Below are positions 38,987-50,944 of a stretch of DNA of 64,000 nt, piece after piece. The translations under genes were made by a program, and so were the position numbers. The notes beneath the pieces were generated by a model. That model searched no databases. It had not been told where the DNA came from and saw nothing but the letters and a program-made list of their open reading frames with translations. Every line of letters begins with the position of its first letter. The first letter of the stretch is position 1. Location of the stretch: NCBI GenBank assembly GCA_020746105.1, contig CM036623.1, positions 2,790,001 to 2,854,000 of the forward strand, read 5' to 3'. Source of the DNA: Trogon surrucura. Taxonomy: Eukaryota; Chordata; Aves; Trogoniformes; Trogonidae.

Positions 38987-41900
38987 TTCATTTATTCACG
39001 CAACCCTCCTTGGGGAAGCACAAGGTTAGGGTCGCAGCCCCAGGGATCAGAAACAGACCCCCAAGTTTTTGTGATGACTCGTGCATGAACTTTTGAGTTT
39101 GAAATCTTGCTCGCAGCGCGGAAACTGCTGAGCTGGTGGCTGGGTTGCCAGCCGGCCGGCCGTGCCGGTGGGAAGGTGGCGGGAGCGCAATGTGAGAGAA
39201 GCAGGACTGGGCTGCAGGGCGCCGGGAGCTTTCTGGAGACGAAATCTGGGCAAAAATTCACTAGTTGGTTATGTGGAGAAAAACGTCAGACTTACCTTTT
39301 AATAAATTAACTCAAAACCAGCAGCTCCCCAAATCTGCCTGATCAGGCTTGTGGTTTAGTCAGGCCAAAACCCAAGGTTTCTGCAGCGGTGTTATTGCTG
39401 ACCTCGAGCATTTGGAAAACAAGTTTTGTGTCCTTTCTCTTCACCCTTCTGGGCTTTAAACTTCTAGATATCCACCTTATTCTCTTCTGCAACTATGAAG
39501 GAAAAAGTTGTTCTCTGAAAAGAGAAGCTGTGAGCTCTCCTAGCAACGTAACCCGGGAGCTGCATCTGCACGAGATGATCTTAGGAGACTTGCAGCGGAA
39601 CTATGAGCAACTGTGTGCATGGAGCCATATGATGACTGCCCTCTGTACTGGATGGGGATTGATAGAGCAATGGATTTTAAGGATCCTCACTGGTCGTTGC
39701 AATCACCGGCTTTATTTTGCCGCAGTTTGCACCTGCAGAATGAGGCAAGGGGCTGTGTGAGGGACTGCAGTGCTTTGTGCGTGGGGAAGAACTGCGTTTC
39801 CATGGGCGAGGGGTTTTGGCCATACCTGTCCTGAGTGTATTTTTGTGATGCCTCTTTCAGTGCTTCTGCTCTTCCTTATATGCCCAGCTCTTTCCTGGTT
39901 GACTGATTAAATGGCAGAGCAGAGAGGTCATAGAGGCCTCTATTAATAACGTGATTGAAATCTAGAGTGACAGAGGCCTGCATAGCATAACGCAAGGCTT
40001 TTTCATATTTGGCAGACATGTATGAACCTGTTGCATGATTCTCCATCGGTATGCATCATTGATTAAATTTGCTACTGGGGAGGTGAATTTAATGCCTGGG
40101 CAAATGGAGACCCATGCAGGAGCGGAGTGCAGTTCTGAGGGTCTTGTCAGTTCAAATTGATTGCTGAGTGCTGGAATTGGAGCAGTGCAGTAAGTGAAAA
40201 ATTAATCAATTAAAATAGAATATTGTTTGGCTTCTAAACAAAGTGCCAGCTGCTTGATGTTCTCAAGTCTTCACTGATAAATAGACAATAAGTTTTTCCA
40301 CTATTGGAAGACAGCGTTGCATGCCGCAGGGCTGAATGCCGAGCAGAGAATGTATCTGAGTGAACAAGACCTGGTGAATAAGAACCCGTTTTTGTAATGA
40401 ATTATGGATGCATACACACCATCACTATTTTCACTAGAGAGGGAGTACCGACGCAGTCCCTGGGGATAGATCTTAGGACTTTGAACCTCTGAAATACAAG
40501 TCTGCCTTGTGAGCTGAAGGTCATCCTTGAACTTCTCTAAGCAAGTCATGATTCCGTGACGACATGACGAGCTACATTAAAGTCACTCTGTTAAATGCCA
40601 GTTTGGTTGCTGGTTTGGAAACAAGTTGCATTTTCGATATTAGGCCTGGCTAACTCCCAACCAACGGGTCCTGCCAAGAGCCTGTCAGCGTGATGTTCAA
40701 AAGCTAATGTGAGTAAGAGCTGTGTGGAGCATCATGGTAAATTACCTGACTTGTCAAGGTCATGTCCTACTCGGGTGTTATTTTCTGGGAAGACAAGCTC
40801 GGTTCAGGTGCTGGTGCTATGGAGCAGCAGGATACCCCAGCTGGCACAAAGACAGGAGTGTCTGTCACCCTCTTGGTCTGCACGGTGTTCCGTGCTCCCC
40901 ACCTGCGTGGTGCAACGATCTGTGAGAGCCTGGAGCAGGATCTGTTGGTGATTAACATGGGCAGAGAGGAGAGAGTTGGTGCAAAATCGGGTAATAGTCA
41001 AATTTATGACTGTTTGAGCAAGACCCGCTAACATGCTAGGGAGAAGTCTTCCCTAGCTGGAAGATGGAGGGAAATTCCTACCTCCTGTTGTGTGGCTGGG
41101 TTTGTCCCTGGTGGGGGTGTGAAATGTCCCAGTGCCTTCTTGGCTCAGCTGTGCATGTGCACAGTATTTCTGTGGAGTGTAAATGTTGACTTATTGCAAA
41201 ATAACACTATTTTAGTATTAATCTTCTAATCTCTGTTTAAAGCTCCAACTCTCGAGGATGAGTAATTAAAATGGTGCTTTAACATCATTTCTGTGGCATT
41301 AGAAAAACCTCCTTACCGTGTGATCTTAAAGGCAAAGAAAATGAGCCCTGAGCTTAATAGAATTAAATATTTTAATGCTTTGGGTGTGCAGTGCCTGTTC
41401 CTCAGTGCTAGCTGACCTCTGCTCATGTCTTAGGTAACCGGTTCGCTGCTGACTACATTAGCAGCTTATGAGGTTTAAAGTTGCTTTCTCCTGCGAAAAT
41501 ATCTGTGGCAGCATCTGTCACTCCAGACAGTTGTGATTCACTGGGAGGAGAAGGCTGAATGTAGGTCACTTGAGTTCGAAGGGAATAGATGCGTACATCA
41601 GCGCGGGAGGCACGTACACGCGTTGTCTGTGGGCAGGTGGTGTAGGTGGAGGAGTGGGCATAGAGGGACACAATTTATGTGGCTGGTGTGTTTAATGAAG
41701 ACCTAGGCAACCCTCATTGGAACTGCCTTATTGGCTTCATAGGTGCTACCAGGTCATCTTGAGGGCATCGTTTGTCTTGGTACAGAGTGCCGTATGTCTG
41801 TCTGTCATGATACAGGTGCTATAAATCAGGGGTCAGGTAATGCCTAAATGGTCGCTGAGCACCTAATGTTTAGACGACAAATAACCAAACATTGCTCCTT

Positions 41901-43092
41901 TTTCTCCTTTGTTTTAATAATTCAAAATCACTTGGAAACCAGGGGCATTCTTTGCATATTTAAATGTGTACGGAGACTGGGATATTTTTCCAAAAGTGCC
42001 TTTTTTACTCTGGAGGACCTCAAAACACACTTTTAGAAACTGTATACGTATGACCTTTAGCAAAGGGACATTCCTATATACAGTAAGTAGCCTAGATGGC
42101 TTTTGCTAAGGAGGTTTGCTGTGTGATGCTAAGCAGATGTCTGAATGCAGACAGCTTCATGTCCATATGACCATCATTTCTCTTCATTCCCAGAGGCAGT
42201 ATGTCCCCAGCTTACCCGTTTGGGATCTCTTACTGACAAAGCTGCTGTTTTGGTGCGGGTGCCAGCATGAGCTGCCTAGTCCCTTAGGTATTCAAGGAGT
42301 GTACTGTCACGTCCGTCTTCTCCCTGGCACCAGATGTTGTCATGGATATGTAAGGATAGAGAGAGATGTGCTTGGAAAACAAGTGCTGTTTCAGGGAAAA
42401 AAACCAGCCCCACAGAGCTCGCACTCCTCTCTCATGCCGAGACTTGGTAATTTTGAAGACCATCCCTCACTATTTTTCAGGGATTTCTCCACATTGTTTT
42501 CCTCCTGGAGAGAAATATAAAAGCGTTAAGGGTTTATCGGAGCAAAAATGTTCGTGTCACAGCAAAATTTGTCAAATAGGGAACAAATGGATTTACCTCA
42601 GGGTATGAGATGAAGATTGAATGAACATAGAAGCCAGATGTATGTGTGTCTGGGCATGTGGGTGTTTATACAAAATGAATGTATATGGATGTCATAAATA
42701 TATTAAAACCAGGAATCGTAATACAATTTTTCATTTTTGCATAATGGACATCTGTGTGCATTAGACTTCAAACTGAGGGAAGAAACAGGCTTTGGCAACT
42801 GCTTCACCTCATCTGGGGTCTGGATCTCTATAGTTTTGAGCAGCCTCATTTCCTTAGAGCTGTTTGGAAGAAAGTGCTCTTGGGCATCAATCTTTGAAGG
42901 CCTTTTGGCTTCCACTGCATTGCTTTATTCAACAGTCCTAAAAAACAACAGACTGGAAGGATGCCCCTGGGCATCATGGCCCCTCTCTTCAGCTATGGGC
43001 ATTGTCTTCCTGCCTCTGAGCAGCTGGGCCAGAAAACTTTGTAGGATCGAGCCCTTGCTACCTGCTCAGGTCTATTCAGGATTATACTGAAT

Positions 43093-43552
43093 AGACAACT
43101 AGGACAACTGGGATGATTAAGGGAGTGGAGCATCTCCCTTATGAGGAAAGGCTGAGGGAGCTGGGGCTCTTTAGTTTGGAGAAGAGGAGACTGAGGGGTG
43201 ACCTCATTCATGTTTACAAATATCTAAAGGGTGAGTGTCAGGAGGATGGAGCCAGGCTCTTCTCGGTGACAACCACTGATAGGACAAGGGGTAATGGGCT
43301 GAAACTGGAGCATAAGAGGTTCCGCTTAAACTCGAGAAGAAACTTCTTCTCAGTGAGGGTGACGGAGCCCTGGAACAGGCTGCCCAGGGAGGTTGTGGAG
43401 TCGCCTTCTCTGGAGACATTCAAGACCTGCCTGGACACGTTCCTGTGTGGCATAGTCTAGGCATTCCTGCTCTGGCAGGGGGATTGGACTTGATGATCTT
43501 TCGAGGTCCCTTCCAATCCCTAACATTCTGTGATTCTATGATTCTATGATAC
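43093..43552 (+). mobile_element. CR1 LINE fragment with open C-terminal RT remnant
   Basis: Sense-oriented, 5'-truncated CR1 of about 460 bp. It keeps one uninterrupted frame (43113-43460) for the end of the reverse-transcriptase protein ([20 protein letters not shown], then [14 protein letters not shown]), followed by the 3' UTR and a tail of one ATTCTGTG and two ATTCTATG octamers. The intact frame and clean tail suggest a relatively young insertion. The catalytic part is missing, so it cannot be active. Confidence 0.95.
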
Positions 43553-45297
43553 AGTTGAATCAAAGAAGTCCTCTCCTGCTATATGTTATATCTATATACG
43601 TTCTATCTGTCTTGGCCAGCAGTAGAGATTTTCAGGTTATTGACTGCAACGACTATACATCAGGACTGTATTTAGAGGGGAGCCCAAGCTGGCATGGCTT
43701 ATGCATGGATATGCTGGTCTACATGGGGGCAGTGAGGGCTTAGTTTGTGAAGAAGCCAGTCACTGCACGTGGAAGTGACTTTTTGGCACGCAGTGTGACG
43801 CTGAGCTCATGTCACCAGTGTTGCAGCCAGCACCCGTCTGTAAAATGAATGAGACTTGTGTGTGCTGCGGTTGGATGAGGACAGTGTTGTGTGAAGCTAT
43901 CGGAGAAGCACTGCTTGTGATAAACAGAGGTAGCAACTTCATTGCTCTTGGGTTTGGGTTTTTTTTTTTTGTGCTGCTTCCCCTGTAAATCTCTTCTGCA
44001 CTGCTTTCCTCTCTTGTATTGCCTACTTTCTTCCCCAAAAAGTGCCCAGAAGACCAGCTTGTCAAACCATGGAAAGTCTGCTTGAAAGGAGAATGTGAAT
44101 TTCACCTCATTCAGGCTCTAGGCAATAACACAGAAAACACTGCCATGTTTTGAGTCTCTTGGAGGAGGCTCTGAAAGTAGCATCCAAAAATTGATGGGTG
44201 TGGAGAGAACATTGCTGTGGAAACCAAGCACAGGAAAATAACTGCTTCTCCTTTCTTGCCTTATACAGGGCTTCCACATTTTCAGACCAGATGGTTGAAG
44301 ACCCTTTCCTTGTCAGCAGCTCAATGTCTGGCAAAAGTATGAGGGAAGAAGAAAATAGTGTTTGGAATCCCATGACTTCCTAGCCATGAGACAGGGATGG
44401 AGAGAAAGGGTTTCTCAGGGCTAAACCAGAAGAGAGCAGAGATGCAGTCTTGCAGAGCTGGCAGAGAATTGCCCTCGCATGCACAGAGGGCAGTAAATGC
44501 CAGGAGACAGTGGAAAAGAGTCGGGAGGTGGAGAGGCACCTTGCGCAAGCAGCGGTGCCGGAAAGCAAGCCCCAGCAGACCTTCCCTGCTTCTCACTCCC
44601 ACCATCCCACGGCAACTACAGCTTTGTCACAGGGCCTCGAGAAACCCTGTGAGCTGGCAACTGTGGCCATTGAAAATAGCCACTGGTGGGGACTCACCGC
44701 TGGTCTCTCCAGCCCAGTTTGGAACTGGCCTCAAGGTTGTTCAGTGCTGATGGCAGTAGAAAAATCTCCTGTGACCAATTAGATGCCGTGGGAGCTAATG
44801 AATTCAAGTAGCTTTACTGGTTCCATTGTGTTACTCCAGTTTGTGCACAAGCTACAAACAAAACAATCCCATCGGTCTCTGAGCTCCTCTGTCAGCACTT
44901 GCACTTCTCGCAGCACAGAGATGGTTCTATTTAACTGTGGTAATTTCTATTAACATTTCATACCAGGAGTTCCAAAGAGCATGGTTCCTAAACCACACTT
45001 AAAATATTTTACACAGTTTAAACAAAGCATGAATAGAATAGGCACAGCCTTTTGTCTTACGGTATTTTGAGCTATTTTTCAGAGAAGTATGCAGACTCTT
45101 TCATGAGACATAACAAGAGCCTTGTGTGCACAGGCCTTCCTAAACTCAACTGGAAATGCAACACACCCTCTAAAACAAATCCTTTTGGTAATGGGCATTC
45201 AAGAGATGCTATCTTGCAAGTTCAGCCCATCAAGAGTAGCTTGCTCCCTGGGAATTTCTTGGAAGTTGCTGTACATCTTTTTGGTTTTTTTTTTTGG

Positions 45298-45477
45298 TGA
45301 AGCATTGGAACAGGCTGCCCAGGGAAGTAGTGGAGTCACCATCCCTGGAGGTGTTAAAAAAATTTGTAGACATGTCACTTCAGAACATGGTTTAGTAGTC
45401 ATGGTAGTGTTGGGTTGATGGTTGGACTTGGCTGTCTTAGAGGTCTCTTCCAAACTTAATGATTTTGTGATTCTGCC
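45298..45477 (+). mobile_element. CR1 LINE 3' fragment, diverged
   Basis: Contains GAACAGGCTGCCCAGGGAAG, then 'tggagtcaccatccctggaggtgtt', then the 3' UTR 'gttgatggttggacttg' and 'ggtctcttccaa', ending in a GATTTTGTGATTCTG tail. It is more diverged than the copy at 43093 and belongs to another subfamily. A T-run sits just before it. Confidence 0.9.
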
Positions 45478-47639
45478 TCTCAGTCCTGCCGTGTGGTGCT
45501 CTGTTCACATGGGCTACCCACATGCCAGCAGATGGGTTATGGAACTGAGAAATGCCTGTCTCTGTAGCATCTCCAAGCACTTCTGTGCTTCCCAGCTTCT
45601 GATTGCTGGTGGTGGTGGTGGTGTGCTGTCCTCTTCTCTCTGCAGCTTGTCTTCAGGTCACTGCGACAGCATACGGAGCAAGCGGAGGGACGCCATGGAG
45701 AGAAGTTTCACACCTTGTGGGCACCAGCAGCTCCACTGTGTTTTACAGGGGTAACTTGGCCCTGACCTTTGCGCTGAGGGAAGAGGATTTGCTCAACCAT
45801 CAAGGTGGTATTGCAGGGCAATAGGTTAAAGCTGCCATTAAACCAGTTTGGAGGAGAAACCTGTGCTGAAGAGGGGTGGACCTGCAGAGCTGGTGGGAGG
45901 GAGGTCCTGGCAGGGTTGGGGGTCATGGCAGTGGCAGTCTCATAGAGACTGTGGCAGTAGAATAAATTGAAGGAGGCCGTCGAGAAGGTGGAAGGTTTGG
46001 AGAGCTTGCTTTTTAAAAGTCCATATTCATCAGTTAGACCTTCCTGATCGGTTAGTTCTTCCAGGGAAAAACAGTTCCCGAGGATGGCTTATGATTGATG
46101 CTTTTCTGTCCTGGGATTTGACAGAGCCGACACAACGGTGAAAACAAGCTTAAAACAAAAGAGAAGCGTGGCAGACCCCTGCTCCAGTTGTTGTATTAGC
46201 ACTAAACACTTGTACGAAAAATGTGCAAGAGATGCCAAGTGTACATCTTGTCGTATAAAACCTCTGTTGGACTAATTTCACAGTAACGGCAAAATGATTA
46301 ATTGTACTTACCTGGAGAGTTTTGCGTACCTTGCTCTAGTGAAATAATGATTCCTCGTGACCCCTGGAGCGTGGTTACCCTTTTCAAATTTGGCTAAGCC
46401 TGCTGTTACAAAGACAAATGTCTCGGGACCTTAAAGTTCCCAGCTGCTCTGGTTCTAGTGGCTGTTTGCATGATGCTGGAGCTGGTGTGCCTGGGTGTGG
46501 TGGCAGGCAGTGACAATGCACAGCGGTGACTTGCACTGTCTGTGTTACCGTCCTTCTGTCTCACAAGTGATGGGGCCTAGAGGAATATCACTGTGCTAGT
46601 TGAGAAATGAGGCTCTCCAGTTTTCATAGATGTGCACAGCATTAATTCCTTTCCCTTAATCCCTTGCTTACAAAGTGAATTTCACTACTTAAATAGTTTC
46701 TGGTCTCTTGAACCATGTCAAAACACAAATAAGGACATGCTTTCAACAGCAGAAGAGCATCTCAGTCCGTTCTGTCACTGACAGGGAAAAGCATGTGTGA
46801 AGATGAGAAATGGTGAAATGACATTGCAAGGTTTATAGTATTTCCTGAAATTTTGGTGTGTGAATTGTGTTGGATGTCTCAGCAATGTTTGGGACAAACC
46901 TTAATTTGTACAAACTACTTAGCTAATCCCTAGTCTAGACACTCACATTCCCAGTGCTTATTCGTGTTTATTTCTGCTTTCATGTAGAGAATTTTTTATT
47001 TTTTTTTTTTGCTCTGTCATAGAGCATCAGTCAGAAGGTACCGGCCTCTTCTGCTCCCCTAACTCTCACTTGTAGTTCTACCCTCAAGCCCAGGGTGTGT
47101 AAACAAATAAAGAATTTTTGGTTATGAACTGTCCTGTTGATGTGGTAAAAGTCTTGACTGCGCCCAGCTGTACGTACTGTGCCTTTCATACACCCAAAGC
47201 TTGTATGTGTTTATATTGACTTCTTCCTGAAGTAAGAGGTGTTGATGTGAAGGGAGAGGAAAGAGGGGGTGGACATCAGTGCACCCTTCTCAGAGGATCG
47301 GGCAGGGAACTGACTACGTATTTCATGGAGAACCCGTGCTGTTCCTGTCAAGTATGCTTTGAATTAACAGCAATAAATGTCCTATAATCACACATCTATG
47401 TCCTAGGAAAATAAGCTGATAAAGCAAGTCAGTCCTTAAAAGATAAGCCTTATATTAGCTTTTCCAGGCTTGTTCATAGCTGTCTGGGTTCCACTCGGGA
47501 TGGTGCTTGCTCTCTTCTGTTAATCTGACTTGGCTGTTGTGAGGTTTGAAGCGAGCTATAATATCTAGGGCTATCCTAAGGAGCTGGTTTTACCATTTTG
47601 GTATTGGCACAGACCTGGTGAACTGTAGAGGTCTTTGGT

Positions 47640-48215
47640 GCCCTTATTGAATTGCATTTATTGTTTTCAGACTTTTTTTTTTCCCCTCATGTTGAGATAA
47701 TCTTGAATTCTAATCCAGTTCCTCAATGTGTCTGACATTTTTGCTGGATTTCCTATGGATTTGACAAACATACTCTATCTCAGTATCCAGGGTACTTGTG
47801 AAGATACTAAATAGCTCTAGATCCAGAATAAACCCTTAAGACCTGCTCTCACCATAGCCCCTCTGCTCTGACAGTGGCTTTCCAAGCTGTTTCACCCATT
47901 CGCCACTAATTTCATCTATTATTTCTCTAGCTTGCTAATGACAACACCTTACCAGCCTCAGATGTATCTGTCTCCTGCGTCTCCGCACACTTACGGCTGA
48001 TTACTCCATTACAGGAGAAAATTAGGTTGGCCTGACATGATGCTGTCTGGACAAATCTCAGTTGGCTCCTATTTATCACCTTGTTATCTTCTTGGTGCTC
48101 ACAGATCAGTTCCTTGATTACTTGTTGGTTACCTGTGATTATCTGTCTTTCTGGAAGCTGAAGCTTGGCCCTCGGAGCTGTCGTCCTCCAAATCCTCCCT
48201 TTTCTCTGTTCGGAG
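47640..48215 (-). mobile_element. Old CR1/L3-like LINE fragment, reverse-transcriptase region, antisense
   Basis: The minus strand around 47800-47870 aligns by eye with the region coding for [19 protein letters not shown] in CR1-type elements ('gagctatttagtatcttcacaagtaccctgg'). The part at about 48105-48205 resembles the upstream fingers-domain stretch usually seen antisense as 'ctgaggctgacaggcctgtagtt...tcctcc'. No frame is open, and indels are frequent. The age is probably pre-avian. The edges are approximate. Confidence 0.6.
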
Positions 48216-48304
48216 AAATCACAAAGAGGTACTGGCTGAGATAAAAATGAGAAATGTTCTTAACTGGTGATTAATTCCAGGTGCTCTTTTACAACATTTT
48301 ATAT

Positions 48305-48472
48305 TTCATAGAATCATAGAATGCATTAGGTTGGAAGGGACCTTTAAAGGTCACCCAGGCTAACTCCCTTGGGGTGAGCAGGGGCATCTTTAACTAGATG
48401 AGGTTGCTCAGAGCCCTGTCAAGCCTGACCTTGAATGTCTACAGGGATGGGGCCTCCACCCCCTCTCTCAAG
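48305..48472 (-). mobile_element. CR1 LINE 3' fragment, antisense
   Basis: Antisense octamer tail (catagaatcatagaatg), then GGTTGGAAGGGACCTTTAAA and the antisense 3' UTR through 'gggatggggcctccaccccctctc'. Its sequence is close to the copy at 51467. Confidence 0.92.
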
Positions 48473-49339
48473 TTTGATGTGTAAATAATACTTATAGTTC
48501 AAGTTTAAATATGTCATGGCCCTCGGCGCACTAATGGGCCTTCCTGTCCCTGCCTAGGACCTCCATGTTAGCTCCATGGGCTCCTTCCACCCTGCCCAGG
48601 ACTCCGAGGAAGCTCAACACTTGCCTCAGCGATGCCAAAGCATGGCCCCTCATCCCTGCCTTGCTCTGCCAAGATGGGCTCCCATCCCATCCTCATGGAG
48701 GTGCCCAACGCCTGGGGCTGCCCTGGTGTCCTCTGGCTGGGGCATGGGATGGTCCCTGGCTGCCAGGCCCTGCCCTGAGCCCTGCCATGGGGAGCCCTCG
48801 GCCCTTGCGGTGCCCTGACAAAATGGCTCCTGACAAAAGGCTTCCAGCATTTTGCAAGATGATCCTGGCAATATAAACCGAAACCAGCTGTTGCTTTTCA
48901 AGGGTTTGGGGAGACAGAGATAAATAGCAAAGGGCAAGCGAGTGACCGTAAAATATTTAAAGGCACGCGATAAGCTGAGCTTTTGCCACAGTGGTTGAAT
49001 AAGTTTCTTTGTGTTGAAAATGGTGGCACTTTATTTTTTTAATAAAATGTTTCCCTAGAAAGGGAAATCTGAGTAGCAGGCTGACCGAGGCTGTACTAGA
49101 CATAATTTTATGAGCCACCTTAATTTTTTTCCTCCCTTCTCTCCAAATGGAATAGTCCTAGCCTTTATTTTTTCTTCACCCTCCAGTAGCTTCCTTCCAG
49201 AGACCGATTTGAAAAAGCTTGCGCTCTGGCCGTGGCTTCGGAGCTGGCACTGATTTCTTCTAATGGTGCTCACCGTGGTTTCAGTTTCTCTCTCCCATTT
49301 AAAGCAGTGCACTCAATTTGCTGTATTTCCCATCTCAGT

Positions 49340-49580
49340 GGACTAAGTGCAAGGTTTCATTGAGCTGTCCACGGGGACACTCAGATCTGCAACTCGAGTG
49401 GTCACGGTTCATTTGAAATCCATCGACGTGCATGAGCAGTTCAATTTGTTTCTTCTGATGTTCATTATCTTGCACTTGTCTGCACCGAATTTCATTTGCC
49501 ATCATCTTACCCAACTGTCTGATTCTCCTTGGGCTTTCTGCAGAGCAGAGGAAGATGCAGAAATATTCTTCTTCTGCGTG
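49340..49580 (-). mobile_element. Old CR1/L3-like LINE fragment, antisense
   Basis: 'gttcattatcttgcacttgtctgcaccgaatttcatttgccatc' and the following 'cccaactgtctgattctcc' match the widely seen antisense stretch of ancient amniote CR1-type LINEs that lies just 3' of the reverse-transcriptase active site in element sense. It is a second, separate copy from the one at 47.6-48.2 kb, because the order along the element does not fit a single insertion. No open frame is retained. The open + frame at 49347-49613 is a by-product. Confidence 0.65.
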
Positions 49581-50768
49581 CTCTCCTGCTTAAAGGATTT
49601 GCTGTGGGGCTGAGTCTCTTGAGTTGTTTCCCAACCCACTAGGATGTTTCAACAAAACTTCTGTATGATACTGGGGACTAGTCTCTGGTCTCTTACCCTC
49701 TAAATCTCCTAAAAGGAGCCTTAGAGCAGAGGGATAAACATTATCAAGCCTAATATTAGAGGACAGCCAAACTCTTTTACACAGAAGGATCTCAAGATCT
49801 GGGGGTTGGCCATTGCTTTGGATGAGATGTGGATGTGCCAGACTCTGCCTTTTCCAGCGGTTTTAGGGAGCTCCAGCACTTCTTTGTACAGGGCTGAGAG
49901 CATTTTTATGGCTTCTTCATGATTTGGTCTACCAAGAAACTACCATAGACAATTTGTTGAACTACTTTTGTTGTATAAACAATCCTGATTACTTTATAAG
50001 CTGATATTTTACACTTTCTAGTTTGTTTCCAACCGAAATCTCATATCTGAGAGTTCAGAACAGGCTAGAACTGTGCCTGTTGTCCCTCCTATAGCAGCAC
50101 TAGGGAGTGTGGTCTTCAGGTGCTGGTGTTGTGCTGACTCTGTGGCCTGGGAAAGCTCAGGGGCAATCAGGAGATGAGAGACATGGCCCAGGTGTTTTAG
50201 CTCTTTCATGGGACTGGGGACAGTCTCCTGCAGCTTTCAGCTTTATCACGGAATTACGTGACACCGAGCAAAGCTGGGCAAGACACAGGAAGGGAACTTC
50301 TTAAATCAGCTGCCTCTGTGTTTGTTGAAAGTGGTCACTGAGAGGCTGAAACTGTTTTTCCTCAAAATGCTGTTTTTCAGCCACGTTGGCTGGAGGCTGT
50401 TCTCAAACCCGTGTTGCCTGGAAGGGTTTCCAAATGTCTGCAGTCTCGCACGTTCTGCATAGCAAATGCTAAAGGCAACTGGCTCTGCCTTGTGCTATCA
50501 GGAGCAGCAGCTTTCATCTCAGGATCAGTGGGTAAGGATAGCAAGGCTTGGAATCTTCCTTGGAGAAGGCAACTATAACACCATATCTGTGGGGGTTTCC
50601 TGCTTTCCTTTCCAAGCTCCTGCCTGTCCCGCCTTCCCCCATACCTGAGCCACTTCCAGATGTTTGGCAAACAACCTGCCTTCGTGTAAGTGTGTCTGAA
50701 CTTATTTGCTGTGTCTACATGGGAGTCAACTCTTCTCCCTGATGCGCTGATGTTTGTCTCTGCTTTAG

Positions 50769-50944
50769 GTGACAAGGGCTCCCCAAGGAGAAAAGAACAG
50801 CCAGAGGACTTTTGATGAAAAGGCTTACTTGTCCTCAAAGCTGCTGAAGGCTGGAGAAGACCCTTACCGCCAGCATGCTTTCAACCAGCTGGAGAGCGAC
50901 AAACTCGGCAGCGATCGGCCCATTCGGGACACCAGGCACTACAG
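50769..50944 (+). CDS. GALNT16: GALNT16 coding exon 2 (residues 72-130, part)
   Basis: The acceptor is CTTTAG at 50763-50768 after a pyrimidine-rich stretch. The exon reads VTRAPQGEKNSQRTFDEKAY and on through DPYRQHAFNQLESDKL and RPIRDTRHY, which is the conserved luminal segment joining the stem to the catalytic domain in GALNT16. The IPLI|VT junction with exon 1 fits the family. It ends two bases into a codon (AG), completed by the first base of exon 3 to give Arg; mammalian GALNT16, as I recall it, has Ser there. The donor is GTACCC, which departs from consensus at +4 to +6. The stretch between VT and FDEKAYLS (about 12 residues) appears longer than in mammals. Confidence 0.97.

Larger units (their letters stand above)
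14314..50768 (+). other. GALNT16: GALNT16 intron 1 (36.5 kb)
   Basis: Bounded by GTGAGT at 14314 and TTTAG at 50764-50768, both phase 0. It contains many CR1 pieces, simple repeats and a tandem array, listed separately. No additional exon of GALNT16 or of a nested gene could be supported. Long antisense open frames such as those around 15271-15882 and 30319-30825 have no family signature and lie in unremarkable sequence. AT-rich blocks near 28.2-28.7 kb and 40.0-40.3 kb are the best candidates for conserved regulatory sequence, but that is inference. Confidence 0.93.

Noticed and set aside
39389-39760. 123-codon + frame in intron 1
   Set aside because: It starts with a hydrophobic stretch that could suggest a signal peptide, but no homology, splice signals or further exon support it.
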